Shown one piece after another: positions 26,821 to 36,106 of a stretch of DNA of 64,000 bases. The translations under genes and the position numbers were made by a program. Source of the DNA: Streptomyces spirodelae (GTDB lineage Bacteria > Actinomycetota > Actinomycetes > Streptomycetales > Streptomycetaceae); contig NZ_JAFFZN010000014.1 in the NCBI RefSeq assembly GCF_017676385.1, positions 62,001-126,000 on the forward strand, read 5' to 3'. The notes beneath the pieces are model-generated. The model was not told where the DNA came from and made no database searches. It saw nothing but the letters and a program-made list of their open reading frames with translations. Position 1 is the first letter of the stretch; each line of letters opens with the position of its first letter.

Positions 26821-28302
26821 ATGGAGCCGCGTTCAGCGGGGACAGTGACCGACGACGAGGTTCTGCGTCTGGCCCGCGAGGTGGCTGACCGGCTCACGGC
26901 ATCGGCTGGTGGAGCCGGATCGACCGGTGGAGCGGAATCCACCTTTGGAGCCGAGGGGAACGCGGACCTCGCCGACGGCGCCCCCGGCATCGCGCTCGCC
27001 CTCCGCTACGCCGCCCAAGTCTTCGGTGAGGACCGCTACTTCAAAGCCGGGCAGCTCCAACTGCGGCGTACGGCCGAGGCGAGTGCCGCCACGCCCGTGC
27101 ACACGCCCGGGCTCTACCTCGGTACCGCGGGAGTCGTCTGGGCGGTGACCGAGTACGCCCGACTGGAGCCGCGCTACCTCCCGACGCTCGCCACGCTCAC
27201 CGACCAGCTCGCCCGGCAGACGCTGGCCATCAAGCTACCCACCGCCGCTGGAAGCGTCGCCTCGCACGACTACGACGCCATCGGGGGCGCGGCCGGCTGG
27301 CTCGCCGCGCTTCGCAAGGCCGCGGATGTCCTCGGCGGAGCCGCGACGGACGCGGCCGGGGAAGCCGCGGACCGCTTGGTCGCCTACCTGGTGGAGCTGA
27401 CCCAGGACGACGGCGGCAGGCTCAGATGGTTCTGCGCACCCTCCCACTTCCCCAGCATTCCGGGCCCCGACGGAGAGCCCACGCCCCTTCCGGGATATCT
27501 GAAGCAGTTTCCCGACGGCGTCTACAACCTGGGATTCGCCCACGGGCCACCGGGTGTCCTCGCGGCCCTCTGCCGCCCCGACACCGCCCACGCGGCCGGC
27601 ACCGGGGAGGCAGAAGCACGGTCACGCCAGGTCCGGAAGGCGATCAGCGCCCTCGCCCGGACGCTCGAAGTGCTGCGCATCGACGGCCTCGACCACCCGG
27701 CGTGGGCCAACACTCTGCTGCCCCATCCGGACACCGGGCGTCCCGACACCACCGCTCCCCAGACTCCGGCCAGGAGCGCGTGGTGCTACGGCCCGCCCGG
27801 CATCGCCGCGTCCCTGCTGCCGGCCTCCGCAGCCTGCGGCGACCCTGAGCCGACCGAACTCGCGGTGGCCACGCTCCTGGGCATCGAACGCACCCCGACC
27901 GAGGACCAGCGGCTCAACTCGCCCACGCTGTGCCACGGACTGGCGGGATTGGTGACCATCTACGACCGCGCCGCCGCCCAGACCGGCCTACCGGACCTGT
28001 GGCGGCTGCGCGACGACTTCCGGTCGCGACTGTGCGCGCACGCGGACCCGGACCACCCCTACCTCTTCCCGAACTACACCCCGTGGGGCGACCCGGAGCA
28101 CAACGCCGGTCTGCTGACCGGTGCGGCCGGAGTCCTGCTTGCCCTGCTCGGCACCGTCTCCGACGCGGCGGCCGAGTGGGACGAGCTGCTGTTCCTGACT
28201 CCCAGGCCCCCGCGCGGGAGTGGACCGGGAGGCAGCGAGACGGCATCGGGCGGGACGCGAGGAGCGGGGTCGGGCGGGACGCGAGGAGCGGGGGAGAAGT
28301 GA
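26821..28302 (+). CDS. lanC: Lanthipeptide cyclase LanC
   Basis: This 493-aa protein has its preferred start at ATG 26821 after GAGGAAGGG; an in-frame ATG 33 codons upstream lacks a ribosome binding site. It has the alpha-toroid LanC repeats (GAPGIALALRYA, GLYLGTAGVVWAV, GGAAGWLAALRKA, GFAHGPPGVLAAL) and the zinc ligands WCYGPPG and LCHGLAG (Cys, Cys-His). LanC uses zinc-activated Cys thiolates to add to dehydrated residues, forming lanthionine rings. It follows the precursor by 128 nt and overlaps lanB by 4 nt. The C-terminal about 30 residues are a Gly/Thr/Arg-rich low-complexity tail (repeated GGTRGAG). Confidence 0.9.
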   Translation: MEPRSAGTVTDDEVLRLAREVADRLTASAGGAGSTGGAESTFGAEGNADLADGAPGIALALRYAAQVFGEDRYFKAGQLQLRRTAEASAATPVHTPGLYLGTAGVVWAVTEYARLEPRYLPTLATLTDQLARQTLAIKLPTAAGSVASHDYDAIGGAAGWLAALRKAADVLGGAATDAAGEAADRLVAYLVELTQDDGGRLRWFCAPSHFPSIPGPDGEPTPLPGYLKQFPDGVYNLGFAHGPPGVLAALCRPDTAHAAGTGEAEARSRQVRKAISALARTLEVLRIDGLDHPAWANTLLPHPDTGRPDTTAPQTPARSAWCYGPPGIAASLLPASAACGDPEPTELAVATLLGIERTPTEDQRLNSPTLCHGLAGLVTIYDRAAAQTGLPDLWRLRDDFRSRLCAHADPDHPYLFPNYTPWGDPEHNAGLLTGAAGVLLALLGTVSDAAAEWDELLFLTPRPPRGSGPGGSETASGGTRGAGSGGTRGAGEK

Positions 28303-31300
28303 GCGGAAGAACCGACGACACCTACCGGGCCTGCGGGTTCTTCATGCTGAGGGCGCCCGCCCTGCCCGCACGCCCGATGCTCGAACTGCTCGCTTCGCTC
28401 CCCGTGGCGGCGGACGGCGAAGCGCCGCGCACGGACGCCTGGCAGGACAGCTACACGGACCAGCTCCGCAAACTGTGGTGCACCCCGGGCGTGCCGGAGG
28501 CCGTACGGGCCGCCTCGCCTCATCTGGCGGACGCCGTCGAGCGGTTCGACAGCCTCACCGGAAAGAGCCGGCGCAAGGCCGTCCGCGGCCTCAGCCGCTA
28601 TCTGAACCGGATGAGCTTCCGATCGACGCCGTTCGGCCTCTTCGCGGGCGTGACCACCGGCGTGTTCGGCGCCGAGCAACGGACCCGGCTCGGACACGGC
28701 GCCATCGGCACAGCGCGCGCCCGGGCGGATTCCGGATGGGTCATGCACCTGGTGAAGCGTCTCGCCTTCGGCGCGGAGCGCACACGCGAGCTGCGGGTGC
28801 GGCGCAACGACCTGCTCCATGTGGCCCGCGGCCGGGTATGGCTGTCCACCGCCGAGGGGTATGGACTCGTCGACGGCGCCGAGATCGCCCACCCTGCCGC
28901 GCACGACGACGAGGGGCACGCCAGACCGACCAGGCCCAAAGGCCGACGCTCGGTCAGCGTACGGCTCACCGCGCCGATACGGTCCGTGCTCGACCTCACC
29001 CGTACGCCGACGACACTCGGCGACCTCACCGCTGCGCTCACCGAGACCTATCCGGACGCCGGTGCCGAGCGGATCGCCGCCCTGCTCGACGGCCTCTTCG
29101 AGAGCGACATCCTCATCACCGCCGAGCGTCCCCGGCTGCTGGTCCCGCCGACCGGTCCGACCACCGGCGACGACTCACTGCTGCGTTCGGTGCTGCCGCC
29201 CGTCACCGACCCCGCCGTCGCGCGGACGATCGACGGCGTGGAAGCCGCGATCAGCGCCTTCAACCAAGGCGGGCTCCCGCTACCGGAACTGCTCGAGGCG
29301 GCGAGCACGCCGTTGCCCGATGCCGTCGGAGGTCACTCGGGCCCGACCCTGCAGATCGATTCGGCGCTGAACCCCGACGCGCCCGTGGTCCTTCCCCGGC
29401 CCGTCGCCGACCTTGCCGAAGAGGCCGCCCACGTGCTGCTGCGGGTGGGCGCGGAAGACCGGTACCCGCCGCATCTCAAGGAGTACGCCGACGCGTTCTC
29501 CGAACGGTACGGCCACCGCTCCGAGATCCCCCTGCTGGAGGCACTCACACCGGAGACCGGGCTCGGCCCGCCGCGCAGGTACCGCTCCCCGGGACGGACG
29601 TACCCGCTGCCGGGCGGCGTGCAGGAGCCCGAGGACCGGTCGGACCAGCCGGGCGAGAAGTCACGGAAGGCCGTACTGAACCGGATGGTCACCGGGGCGC
29701 TGGCCCGCCGGCAGCTGACCGTCCAGCTCGACGACCGGCTGCTCGACGAGCTCGCCGAGGTCTCGGCAGCGCAGGACGACCACCGGCCGCCGATGCCCGT
29801 CCTCGATCTGTACCTCGCCCTCCAGGCACCGGGCCCCGGCCGTGAGCACTGGCGCGCGATCTGCGGTACCGCCGGGGTGGTGCCGGGCGGCCGGACCTTC
29901 GCACGCTTCCACGACCTCCTGGACGAGAGGACCCGCGCGTCGCTGCGGGAACTGGCCGCCGCCGAGGAGCAGCGCCAGGGCGACGCGGTCTTCGCCGAGC
30001 TGTCCTCCCTTCCTCAGGACGCCCGGTCCATCAACGTCACGATCCGCCCCACCGCGCACACGTGGGAACTGCCGGTCAATGTCACGCCCGGCCAGGACGA
30101 GGAGCACGTGATCCGGCTGGACGATGTCCTCGTCGGCGTGGCCGACGGAAAGCTCTATCTGCGCAGCCGCTCGCTGGGCCGGCGGCTGCACGTCACCGAT
30201 CGCACGATGCTCAACTGGACCGGAGCACCGGACCCTTGCCGGTTCCTGCTGGAGGTCTCCCTCGCCCTCTCCAGCACGGTCTCGTGGTTCAGCTGGGAAG
30301 GGCTGAACTGGACCATGCCTTTCCTGCCCCGTATCGAGCGGGGCAACCTGGTGCTGCGCCGGGCGCGGTGGCGGCTGCGGCCGGACGACCTCACGCCGCC
30401 CGGTAGCCCCTCTGACGGTGACGGCAACCGCGACGGCAACGGCCATGGCGACGGCGCTGTTGCCGGTCCGGGCGCGTTCGCCGACGCCGTCGCCGCCTGG
30501 GCCGAGACGTGGATGGTGCCCCGCCTGGTCAACGTCGTCAACAATGACAACACCCTGCTGCTGGACCTCACCAGCGCCGCTTCGCTGCGCGAGCTGCACG
30601 ACAGCCTGCAACAGGCCCCGGAGGACGGCATCGCTCTGGAGGAGGTCCTGCCCGCACCCGACGAGGGCTTCCTACGGGATGCCGCCGGGGAACCGTACGC
30701 CTCCGAGATCGTGGTGCCCCTCGTACGGACGAGCAAGGACCCGGGGCGTGTGGCCCGGCACGTGCGGCCCCGCCCGGTGCGCGACACTGTCGGGGAGTCC
30801 GAACGGATCAAGCGGATCGGCAGCGACTGGGCGACCGTGAAGCTCTACGCCGAACCGGACGCACACGACACGCTGCTGGGCGTGGGCCTGGCCGGCCTCA
30901 CCGGGCGGCTGTCCGGACAGTACGGCGTGGCCGCCCCGTTCTTCCTGCGCTACGGCGACCCGGCTCCCCATCTGCGGGTGCGGTTCTTCGTGCCCGACCA
31001 GGCCGTGCGAGGGGACGTCCTGCGTGAGGTGACCGCCTGGGCGTTGGACCTCGCCCGGGGCGGCCACATCGCGGACCACACCTTCGTCAGCTATCCGCGC
31101 GAGGTCGAGCGGTACGGCGGCCCCGAACTGATCGCCGAAGCCGAGGAATGGTTCCGCCAGGACAGTGCGGCCGTGGTCCAGCTCCTCCGGCAGCTGCGCG
31201 CCTCCGGAACCGGACTGCCGGGTCTGCATGACCTCGGCCTGGACGCCTCCCAGGAACGTGCCGCGCTGGTCGCCCTCACCCTGGACCGGCTGTGCGCCTC

Positions 31301-31658
31301 CCTGGCCCCCGAGCCCGAGGCGCGCCACGCCCTCGCCCGCGTGGCGGCGTCGAGCAACACCGGAGGCGACCTGTACCGGACGGCCGGACGCGGCCTGTGG
31401 TCCGCCCGCTCGGAAGCCGGCCCGACCCGCGAACTGCTCGACCGCGCCGCCGCCGTGTGGCAGCCGGCCGCGGAACGGCTCACCCGCCGGATGGACGAGC
31501 TGGAGCGGAGCGGCGAACTCCAAGCAGACCGCGGAGACATCGTCCTGGCCCTGCTCCACATGCACTGCAACCGCATGGGACTGCGCCCCACCGAGGAGGC
31601 GACCTCCTACGGGGTGTGGCGTCGCCTGCTCGACCGGGCCACATACGCACCCCGCTGA
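28299..31658 (+). CDS. lanB: Lanthipeptide dehydratase LanB (full length)
   Basis: This 1119-aa protein starts at GTG 28299, overlapping the lanC stop by 4 nt. The N-terminal glutamylation domain (about residues 1-800) shows SRYLNRMSFRSTPFGLFAGV, then HTWELPVNVTPGQDEEHVIR and RIERGNLVLRRARWRL. The C-terminal elimination domain (SpaB-C, about 840-1110) shows SDWATVKLYAEPD, FFLRYGDPAPHLRVRFFVP and THTFVSYPREVERYGG-like HIADHTFVSYPREVERYGG. In class I systems the first domain glutamylates Ser/Thr using Glu-tRNA and the second eliminates glutamate. Both domains being fused is the classic LanB form. A Gly/Asp-rich insert (about residues 706-722) looks like a linker. Confidence 0.92.
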   Translation: MSGRTDDTYRACGFFMLRAPALPARPMLELLASLPVAADGEAPRTDAWQDSYTDQLRKLWCTPGVPEAVRAASPHLADAVERFDSLTGKSRRKAVRGLSRYLNRMSFRSTPFGLFAGVTTGVFGAEQRTRLGHGAIGTARARADSGWVMHLVKRLAFGAERTRELRVRRNDLLHVARGRVWLSTAEGYGLVDGAEIAHPAAHDDEGHARPTRPKGRRSVSVRLTAPIRSVLDLTRTPTTLGDLTAALTETYPDAGAERIAALLDGLFESDILITAERPRLLVPPTGPTTGDDSLLRSVLPPVTDPAVARTIDGVEAAISAFNQGGLPLPELLEAASTPLPDAVGGHSGPTLQIDSALNPDAPVVLPRPVADLAEEAAHVLLRVGAEDRYPPHLKEYADAFSERYGHRSEIPLLEALTPETGLGPPRRYRSPGRTYPLPGGVQEPEDRSDQPGEKSRKAVLNRMVTGALARRQLTVQLDDRLLDELAEVSAAQDDHRPPMPVLDLYLALQAPGPGREHWRAICGTAGVVPGGRTFARFHDLLDERTRASLRELAAAEEQRQGDAVFAELSSLPQDARSINVTIRPTAHTWELPVNVTPGQDEEHVIRLDDVLVGVADGKLYLRSRSLGRRLHVTDRTMLNWTGAPDPCRFLLEVSLALSSTVSWFSWEGLNWTMPFLPRIERGNLVLRRARWRLRPDDLTPPGSPSDGDGNRDGNGHGDGAVAGPGAFADAVAAWAETWMVPRLVNVVNNDNTLLLDLTSAASLRELHDSLQQAPEDGIALEEVLPAPDEGFLRDAAGEPYASEIVVPLVRTSKDPGRVARHVRPRPVRDTVGESERIKRIGSDWATVKLYAEPDAHDTLLGVGLAGLTGRLSGQYGVAAPFFLRYGDPAPHLRVRFFVPDQAVRGDVLREVTAWALDLARGGHIADHTFVSYPREVERYGGPELIAEAEEWFRQDSAAVVQLLRQLRASGTGLPGLHDLGLDASQERAALVALTLDRLCASLAPEPEARHALARVAASSNTGGDLYRTAGRGLWSARSEAGPTRELLDRAAAVWQPAAERLTRRMDELERSGELQADRGDIVLALLHMHCNRMGLRPTEEATSYGVWRRLLDRATYAPR

Positions 31659-31820
31659 ACCACCGGCCCGAGCATCGCACCGCGCCCGTCGCGTTGCGGC
31701 CGGCGCGGGCCGTGTCGCCGTGGCGGCTCGCTGTGCCGCCGGGCTTCCAGCAGCGATCCGTCACCGCAGGCCCCGGCGGGTAAGCTGGGCCGATCAGGTC
31801 GGACGCGGTGGTGACGTGGC

Positions 31821-32885
31821 GTGAGCAGGGGCGAGAAGTCGCAGGACGGTGAAGTGGTGCGGCCGACCTCGCGCGATGTCGCCCGGCTCGCCGGGGTGTC
31901 GCACACGGCCGTGTCGTTCGTGTTCAACGGGCGCGCACAGGGCAACCTCTCCGCCGAGACGCAGGAGAAGATCCGCAGGGCCGCCGCTCAGCTCGGCTAC
32001 CGGCCCAACGCTGTCGCCCGTGGCCTGCGGCGGCGCCGTACGGCCGTGATCGGGCTGGTCACGGACGAGATCGCCACCTCACCGTTCGCCGGCCGGCTGC
32101 TGCGCGGCGCCATGGACACCGCGTGGAGCCGCGAGCATCTGGTGCTCACGGTCGATTCCGGGACGGACCCGGACACTGAGGACGCGGCCATCGCCGAGCT
32201 GCTCGACCGCCGGGTCGACGGGATCATCTACGCGGCGCTGTCACTGCGCAGGGCCCGCGTTCCGGTCGGCCTGCACCGTACGTTCGCCGTACTCGCCAAC
32301 TGCCATCCCGAGGACGGATCACTCCCGGCTGTGATCCCCGCCGAGCGGGCGGGCGGCCGTTCGGCAGCGCGGCTGCTGCTGGAGGCCGGGCACCGGAGGG
32401 TCGCGCTGGTCGGCGGCCTGGACGACATCGCCTCCGCCGAGCGGCTGCGCGGGTTCCGGGACGCGCTGCGCGCGGTGGGTTCCACGGCACACCGCGAGTG
32501 GATCGTCCGCTCGGGAGGGGAGATCTCCTCCGGGTACGAGGGGGCGATGCGGGTGTTGCAGGGCGTGCCCGCGGACCGGCGGCCCACCGGGATCGTCTGT
32601 TACAACGACCGGGTGGCCGCCGGTGTGCTGCACGCCGCCGCTCGGCTCGGGCTCGACGTTCCCGCCGATCTCTCGGTCGTGGGCTACGACGACCAGGAGC
32701 ACATGGCGGCTCACCTCAGCCCGCCCCTGACCACCATCGCCCTTCCACACCGCGCGATGGGTGAGACGGCGGTCCGGCTGCTGCTGGAGGCCATAGAGAG
32801 TGGCACCGCTCCGCCGGCCGTCACGCGGAAGCTGGAGTGCCCGGTGGTCACACGGGGCTCGGTCGCACCAGTTCCCAGCCCCTGA
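31821..32885 (+). CDS. LacI-family transcriptional regulator (fructan operon candidate)
   Basis: This 354-aa protein starts at GTG 31821; later GTG codons are possible. It has the N-terminal DNA-binding domain (VRPTSRDVARLAGVSHTAVS, then FVFNGRAQGNLSAETQEKIR with GYRPNAVARGLRRR as the hinge helix region). A periplasmic-binding-like sensor domain follows (IGLVTDEIATSPFAG, RRVDGIIYAALSL, VALVGGLDDIASAERLRGF, VVGYDDQEHMAAHLSPPLTT). Its end overlaps the end of the convergent GH32 gene by 38 nt. Position next to the fructan genes suggests that it represses them and is released by fructose or a fructan-derived sugar. The likely operators are at 37518-37609. Confidence 0.9.
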   Translation: MSRGEKSQDGEVVRPTSRDVARLAGVSHTAVSFVFNGRAQGNLSAETQEKIRRAAAQLGYRPNAVARGLRRRRTAVIGLVTDEIATSPFAGRLLRGAMDTAWSREHLVLTVDSGTDPDTEDAAIAELLDRRVDGIIYAALSLRRARVPVGLHRTFAVLANCHPEDGSLPAVIPAERAGGRSAARLLLEAGHRRVALVGGLDDIASAERLRGFRDALRAVGSTAHREWIVRSGGEISSGYEGAMRVLQGVPADRRPTGIVCYNDRVAAGVLHAAARLGLDVPADLSVVGYDDQEHMAAHLSPPLTTIALPHRAMGETAVRLLLEAIESGTAPPAVTRKLECPVVTRGSVAPVPSP

Positions 32886-34281
32886 CCTGGATGTCGCCCT
32901 GGCAGACGACGAGTTCGGCCACGTCGTCGGGGCGCCGGTAGACCCGCTCGGTCGCTGTCGCCCTGTCCCCGGCGAAGAGTTCGAGGAGCGATCCGTCGAC
33001 GAGGACGCGTACGGCCAGTTCCGCGCCTGGGCGCGTACGGAGCACCAGCGGGCCGCTGCCGCCCGGCCGTGCGCGCGGCCACTCCGAGCGGTCCAGCACC
33101 ACAGTGCCGGCCGCCGGGTCCAGCCGCAGGGTCAGCTCCGCTCCTGCCGCGGACCGCAGCAGCCCCACGGTGCCGGGTGAGCGCGCTGCGATCTCCAGGT
33201 CGTAGGCGTCCGGCAGCGGACCGGTGCCGAAGGGTCCGGCCGCGCGCAGCAGGTCGAGCTCCGGTGCCGGGGTGACCCGGAGCGTGCCGTCCGGGTGTAC
33301 GTCCACTACACGGGGTGCGGTCAGTACCCCCGCCCAGCCCGCCCGGTCCACGTCCTCCTGCGGACGCGCTTCCCACGACCAGCCCCACAGCAACGCCCTG
33401 TCCGCCTCGGTGTGCTGGAAGGCAGAGGGCGCGTAGAAGTCACGGCCGTGGTCCAGCGGTCCGCCCGTACGGGGTGAGAAGCTCAGGGTGCCGCTCCGGT
33501 CCAGTGCCAGGAGCCCCGTCAGATACGCCGTGGAGCATGGGTCTCCGTCCCACAGCGCCACTGCCAGGACCCAGTCACCGCCCGGGGTCTGCCACAGCTG
33601 CGGGCACTCCCATCCGGTCGTTGCCGAGCCCGGGGGAGCGGACCTTCCGGCCGCCGTCCGGGCTGCCACGGGGTGCCGTCCGTCCAGCAGCACGCCGGCG
33701 AACCGCCAGGCGTACAGGTCCTCGCAGTCGTAGACCAGTACCGACGGGGTTCCATCCGCGTGTCCGGCCCCGACGAGTGCCCAGCGCCGGCCGCCGAAGC
33801 GGAAGACGAACGGGTCGCGGAACATCGTCACGCCCGAACCGGGCGGGGGCCCGGTCAGTACCGGGGCCGGAACCGGTTTCCACTCGATGAGGTCGTCGTC
33901 CTCGGCGACGGCCAGGCAGATGCTGCTCAGCCCGGTGTGCTCCCGGTCGATCCCGGAGTACACGGCCGTCGGAACTCCGCCGTCGTCCACCACGCATCCG
34001 GACCAGCACCCGGCCTCGTCCGGGCCTCCGGGGGTCGGGGTCAGGGCGACGGGGTGGTGGTCCCAGCGGACGAGGTCGGCGCTGGAGGCGTGGCCCCAGT
34101 GGATGTTGGCGTGGACGGGGGCTGCGGGGTTGTACTGGTAGAAGAGGTGGTAGCGGCCCCTTCGGTGGAACGGACCATTGGGATCGTTCATCCAGTTGGC
34201 CGGCGGGCGGACGCGGAAGCGCGGGGCGTGCGGGTCGTCGGCCGGGCCGCCGGGAGCGGTCAACGGGTGTACGCGGTTCAA
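32848..34281 (-). CDS. Glycoside hydrolase family 32 (intracellular fructosidase/sucrase)
   Basis: A 477-aa enzyme. The likely start is TTG complementary to 34279-34281, seven bases after AGGAG and overlapping the permease stop (TTGA), which supports coupling. GH32 catalytic motifs are all present: nucleophile Asp in ANWMNDPNGPFH, RDP in TMFRDPFVF and acid/base Glu in TTGWECPQLW. No signal peptide is present, so it cleaves beta-fructosides taken up by the adjacent ABC importer. A C-terminal beta-sandwich domain (from about residue 320) completes the family. The convergent lacI overlaps its last 38 nt. Confidence 0.88.
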   Translation of the reverse strand: MNRVHPLTAPGGPADDPHAPRFRVRPPANWMNDPNGPFHRRGRYHLFYQYNPAAPVHANIHWGHASSADLVRWDHHPVALTPTPGGPDEAGCWSGCVVDDGGVPTAVYSGIDREHTGLSSICLAVAEDDDLIEWKPVPAPVLTGPPPGSGVTMFRDPFVFRFGGRRWALVGAGHADGTPSVLVYDCEDLYAWRFAGVLLDGRHPVAARTAAGRSAPPGSATTGWECPQLWQTPGGDWVLAVALWDGDPCSTAYLTGLLALDRSGTLSFSPRTGGPLDHGRDFYAPSAFQHTEADRALLWGWSWEARPQEDVDRAGWAGVLTAPRVVDVHPDGTLRVTPAPELDLLRAAGPFGTGPLPDAYDLEIAARSPGTVGLLRSAAGAELTLRLDPAAGTVVLDRSEWPRARPGGSGPLVLRTRPGAELAVRVLVDGSLLELFAGDRATATERVYRRPDDVAELVVCQGDIQVRGWELVRPSPV

Positions 34282-35156
34282 CGGTTGACTCCTGCGGATG
34301 TGATGCCCTCGCGCAGAGGGCGCTGACCGACGACGAACACGGCGACGGCGGGGATCATGGACAGGACGACTCCGGCCAGTACCACGGAGATCGAGCCGGT
34401 GCCGAGATTGCCCTGGAGCGAGACGAGGCCCAGCGGCAGCGTGAGGTTCTCGGTCGAGGTCTCCAGGATCAGCGGCCGGAAGAACTCGTTCCAGTGGTAG
34501 TTGAAGGCCAGGACCCCCACGATCGCGAGGCCGGGTGCCGCCAGCGGCGCGTAGACCGAGCGGAAGACCCGCCATGGGCCGGCACCGTCGATCATCGCCG
34601 CTTCGCCGAGGTCCTTGGGCATGCCCAGGAAGTACTGGCGCATCAGGAACGTGCCGAAGGCCGTAGGGAAGGCCGGGATGATCAGCGCCAGCAGGGTGTC
34701 GGTCAGGCCCAGGACCTTCAGTTCCAGGAAGACAGGGACGATCGTCACCTGCAAGGGAACCATCATCGTGGCAAGGACCAGCGCGAACAGCGGTTTTTTG
34801 AAGCGGAAGTCGAGGCGCGCGAACGCGTATCCCGCGAGGCCCGCAGTGATCATCTGGCCGATGGCGATCAGAGCGGTGACCAGCGTGGAGTTCAGCGCGT
34901 ACAGCCAGATGTCGATCTTGTCGAAGACCGCGCGGTACGCGTCGGCGGAAGGCTCGGTGGGGACGATCTCCGGCGGCAGGTCGGCGGAGTCCGCCGGGGT
35001 GCGCAGGGACGTCGAGACGGTCCAGATGACCGGGCCGAGCGTCAGCAGCGCGCACACTGCGATGCCGCAGATCCGCGCCCAGGGCGCCAGACCGTGGCGG
35101 ACCCGGGAGACGACAGGTTCGAGGACAGTGCTGCTCATCTGACTCACCCGGCTCAC
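34278..35156 (-). CDS. Sugar ABC transporter permease (MalG-type)
   Basis: This 292-aa membrane protein has six predicted helices and the EAA loop GEAAMIDGAGPWRVFRSVYAP. It is one half of the importer channel and overlaps its partner permease stop by 4 nt (GTG start complementary to 35154-35156; ATG at 35138 is an alternative). It belongs to the carbohydrate uptake transporter-1 family, here likely for fructo-oligosaccharides because of the flanking GH32 genes. Confidence 0.88.
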   Translation of the reverse strand: MSRVSQMSSTVLEPVVSRVRHGLAPWARICGIAVCALLTLGPVIWTVSTSLRTPADSADLPPEIVPTEPSADAYRAVFDKIDIWLYALNSTLVTALIAIGQMITAGLAGYAFARLDFRFKKPLFALVLATMMVPLQVTIVPVFLELKVLGLTDTLLALIIPAFPTAFGTFLMRQYFLGMPKDLGEAAMIDGAGPWRVFRSVYAPLAAPGLAIVGVLAFNYHWNEFFRPLILETSTENLTLPLGLVSLQGNLGTGSISVVLAGVVLSMIPAVAVFVVGQRPLREGITSAGVNR

Positions 35157-36106
35157 TGGTAGTGGACGTAGCGCCGGCTGAGCCGGAACTGTAGGGCGGT
35201 GACCGCCATGATCAGGACGAAGAGGAGCACGCCGGTCGCGGACGCCGCGCCGAAGCGGAGCTGTTCGAAGGCCGTTTCGTAGATGACCATCACGACCGTG
35301 CGGGTGGAGTCGCCCGGCCCGCCGGCGGTAAGGACATACGGCTGCTCGAAGACCTGGAGAGCGTTGATGATGCCGACGACCGAGGCGACCAGGAGCGTCG
35401 GAGAGAGGAGGGGCAGGGTGATGGACAGGTGCTTGCGCAGGCCGGTGGCACCATCCAGCGACGCCGCCTCGTGCACCTCACGCGGGATGTTGTTGAGGCC
35501 GCCGACGAAGAGCAGGAACGAGAAGCCGAACTGCTGCCACACATAGGTCAGGATCACGGCAGCCATCGCCCCGCTCTGGGAGGTCAGCCAGGAAACCGGG
35601 GCGACACCGACCGTGCCCAGTAGCCAGTTGACGGGGCCGAAACCCTCGTTGAAAAGGTACTTCATCACCACCGAGATGGACGCAGCCGACAGCACCAGCG
35701 GGAAGAAGAACGCCGACCGGAACACCGAGCGCAGCCACGTCGGCATCCGCCCGTTGACGGTGATCGCCAGCGTGAGGGCGATCAGCAGTTGCAGGGCGAC
35801 CGCGAGCACCATGAACACGAGCGTGTTGCGGAAGGACACCAGAACCGTCGAGTCACTGAGGATCTCGCGGTAGTTGGCCGCTCCGGCCCAGCGCGGGGAG
35901 TCGATCACATTCCACTGAAAGAGGCTGAGGACGACCGAGCCGAGGATCGGCACGACCGTGAAGACGACGATGCCGACGACGGTGGGTGCGAGGAAGAGCG
36001 CGGCCAGGAGGCGGGTGCCCCGGGTGCGCGCTGTGGCGGTGTGCCCGGATGCCTTCGGAGCAGTCCGCGCTGCCGGTCGTGCGGGTCTGGTCCCGGTGGT
36101 CGTCAT
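35153..36106 (-). CDS. Sugar ABC transporter permease (MalF-type)
   Basis: This 317-aa membrane protein has a basic N-terminus, about six hydrophobic segments and the EAA loop VHEAASLDGATGLRKHLSIT. It pairs with the 34278-35156 permease. It overlaps the binding protein stop by 4 nt. No ATPase gene is present in the operon; CUT1 importers in Streptomyces commonly share one housekeeping ATPase (MsiK), so this is expected rather than a defect. Confidence 0.88.
   Translation of the reverse strand: MTTTGTRPARPAARTAPKASGHTATARTRGTRLLAALFLAPTVVGIVVFTVVPILGSVVLSLFQWNVIDSPRWAGAANYREILSDSTVLVSFRNTLVFMVLAVALQLLIALTLAITVNGRMPTWLRSVFRSAFFFPLVLSAASISVVMKYLFNEGFGPVNWLLGTVGVAPVSWLTSQSGAMAAVILTYVWQQFGFSFLLFVGGLNNIPREVHEAASLDGATGLRKHLSITLPLLSPTLLVASVVGIINALQVFEQPYVLTAGGPGDSTRTVVMVIYETAFEQLRFGAASATGVLLFVLIMAVTALQFRLSRRYVHYQ

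Noticed and set aside
31821..32885. LacI protein as regulator of the lanthipeptide genes
   Set aside because: It lies downstream of lanB with its own 160-bp leader, and operator-like sites occur only in the fructan promoter region.
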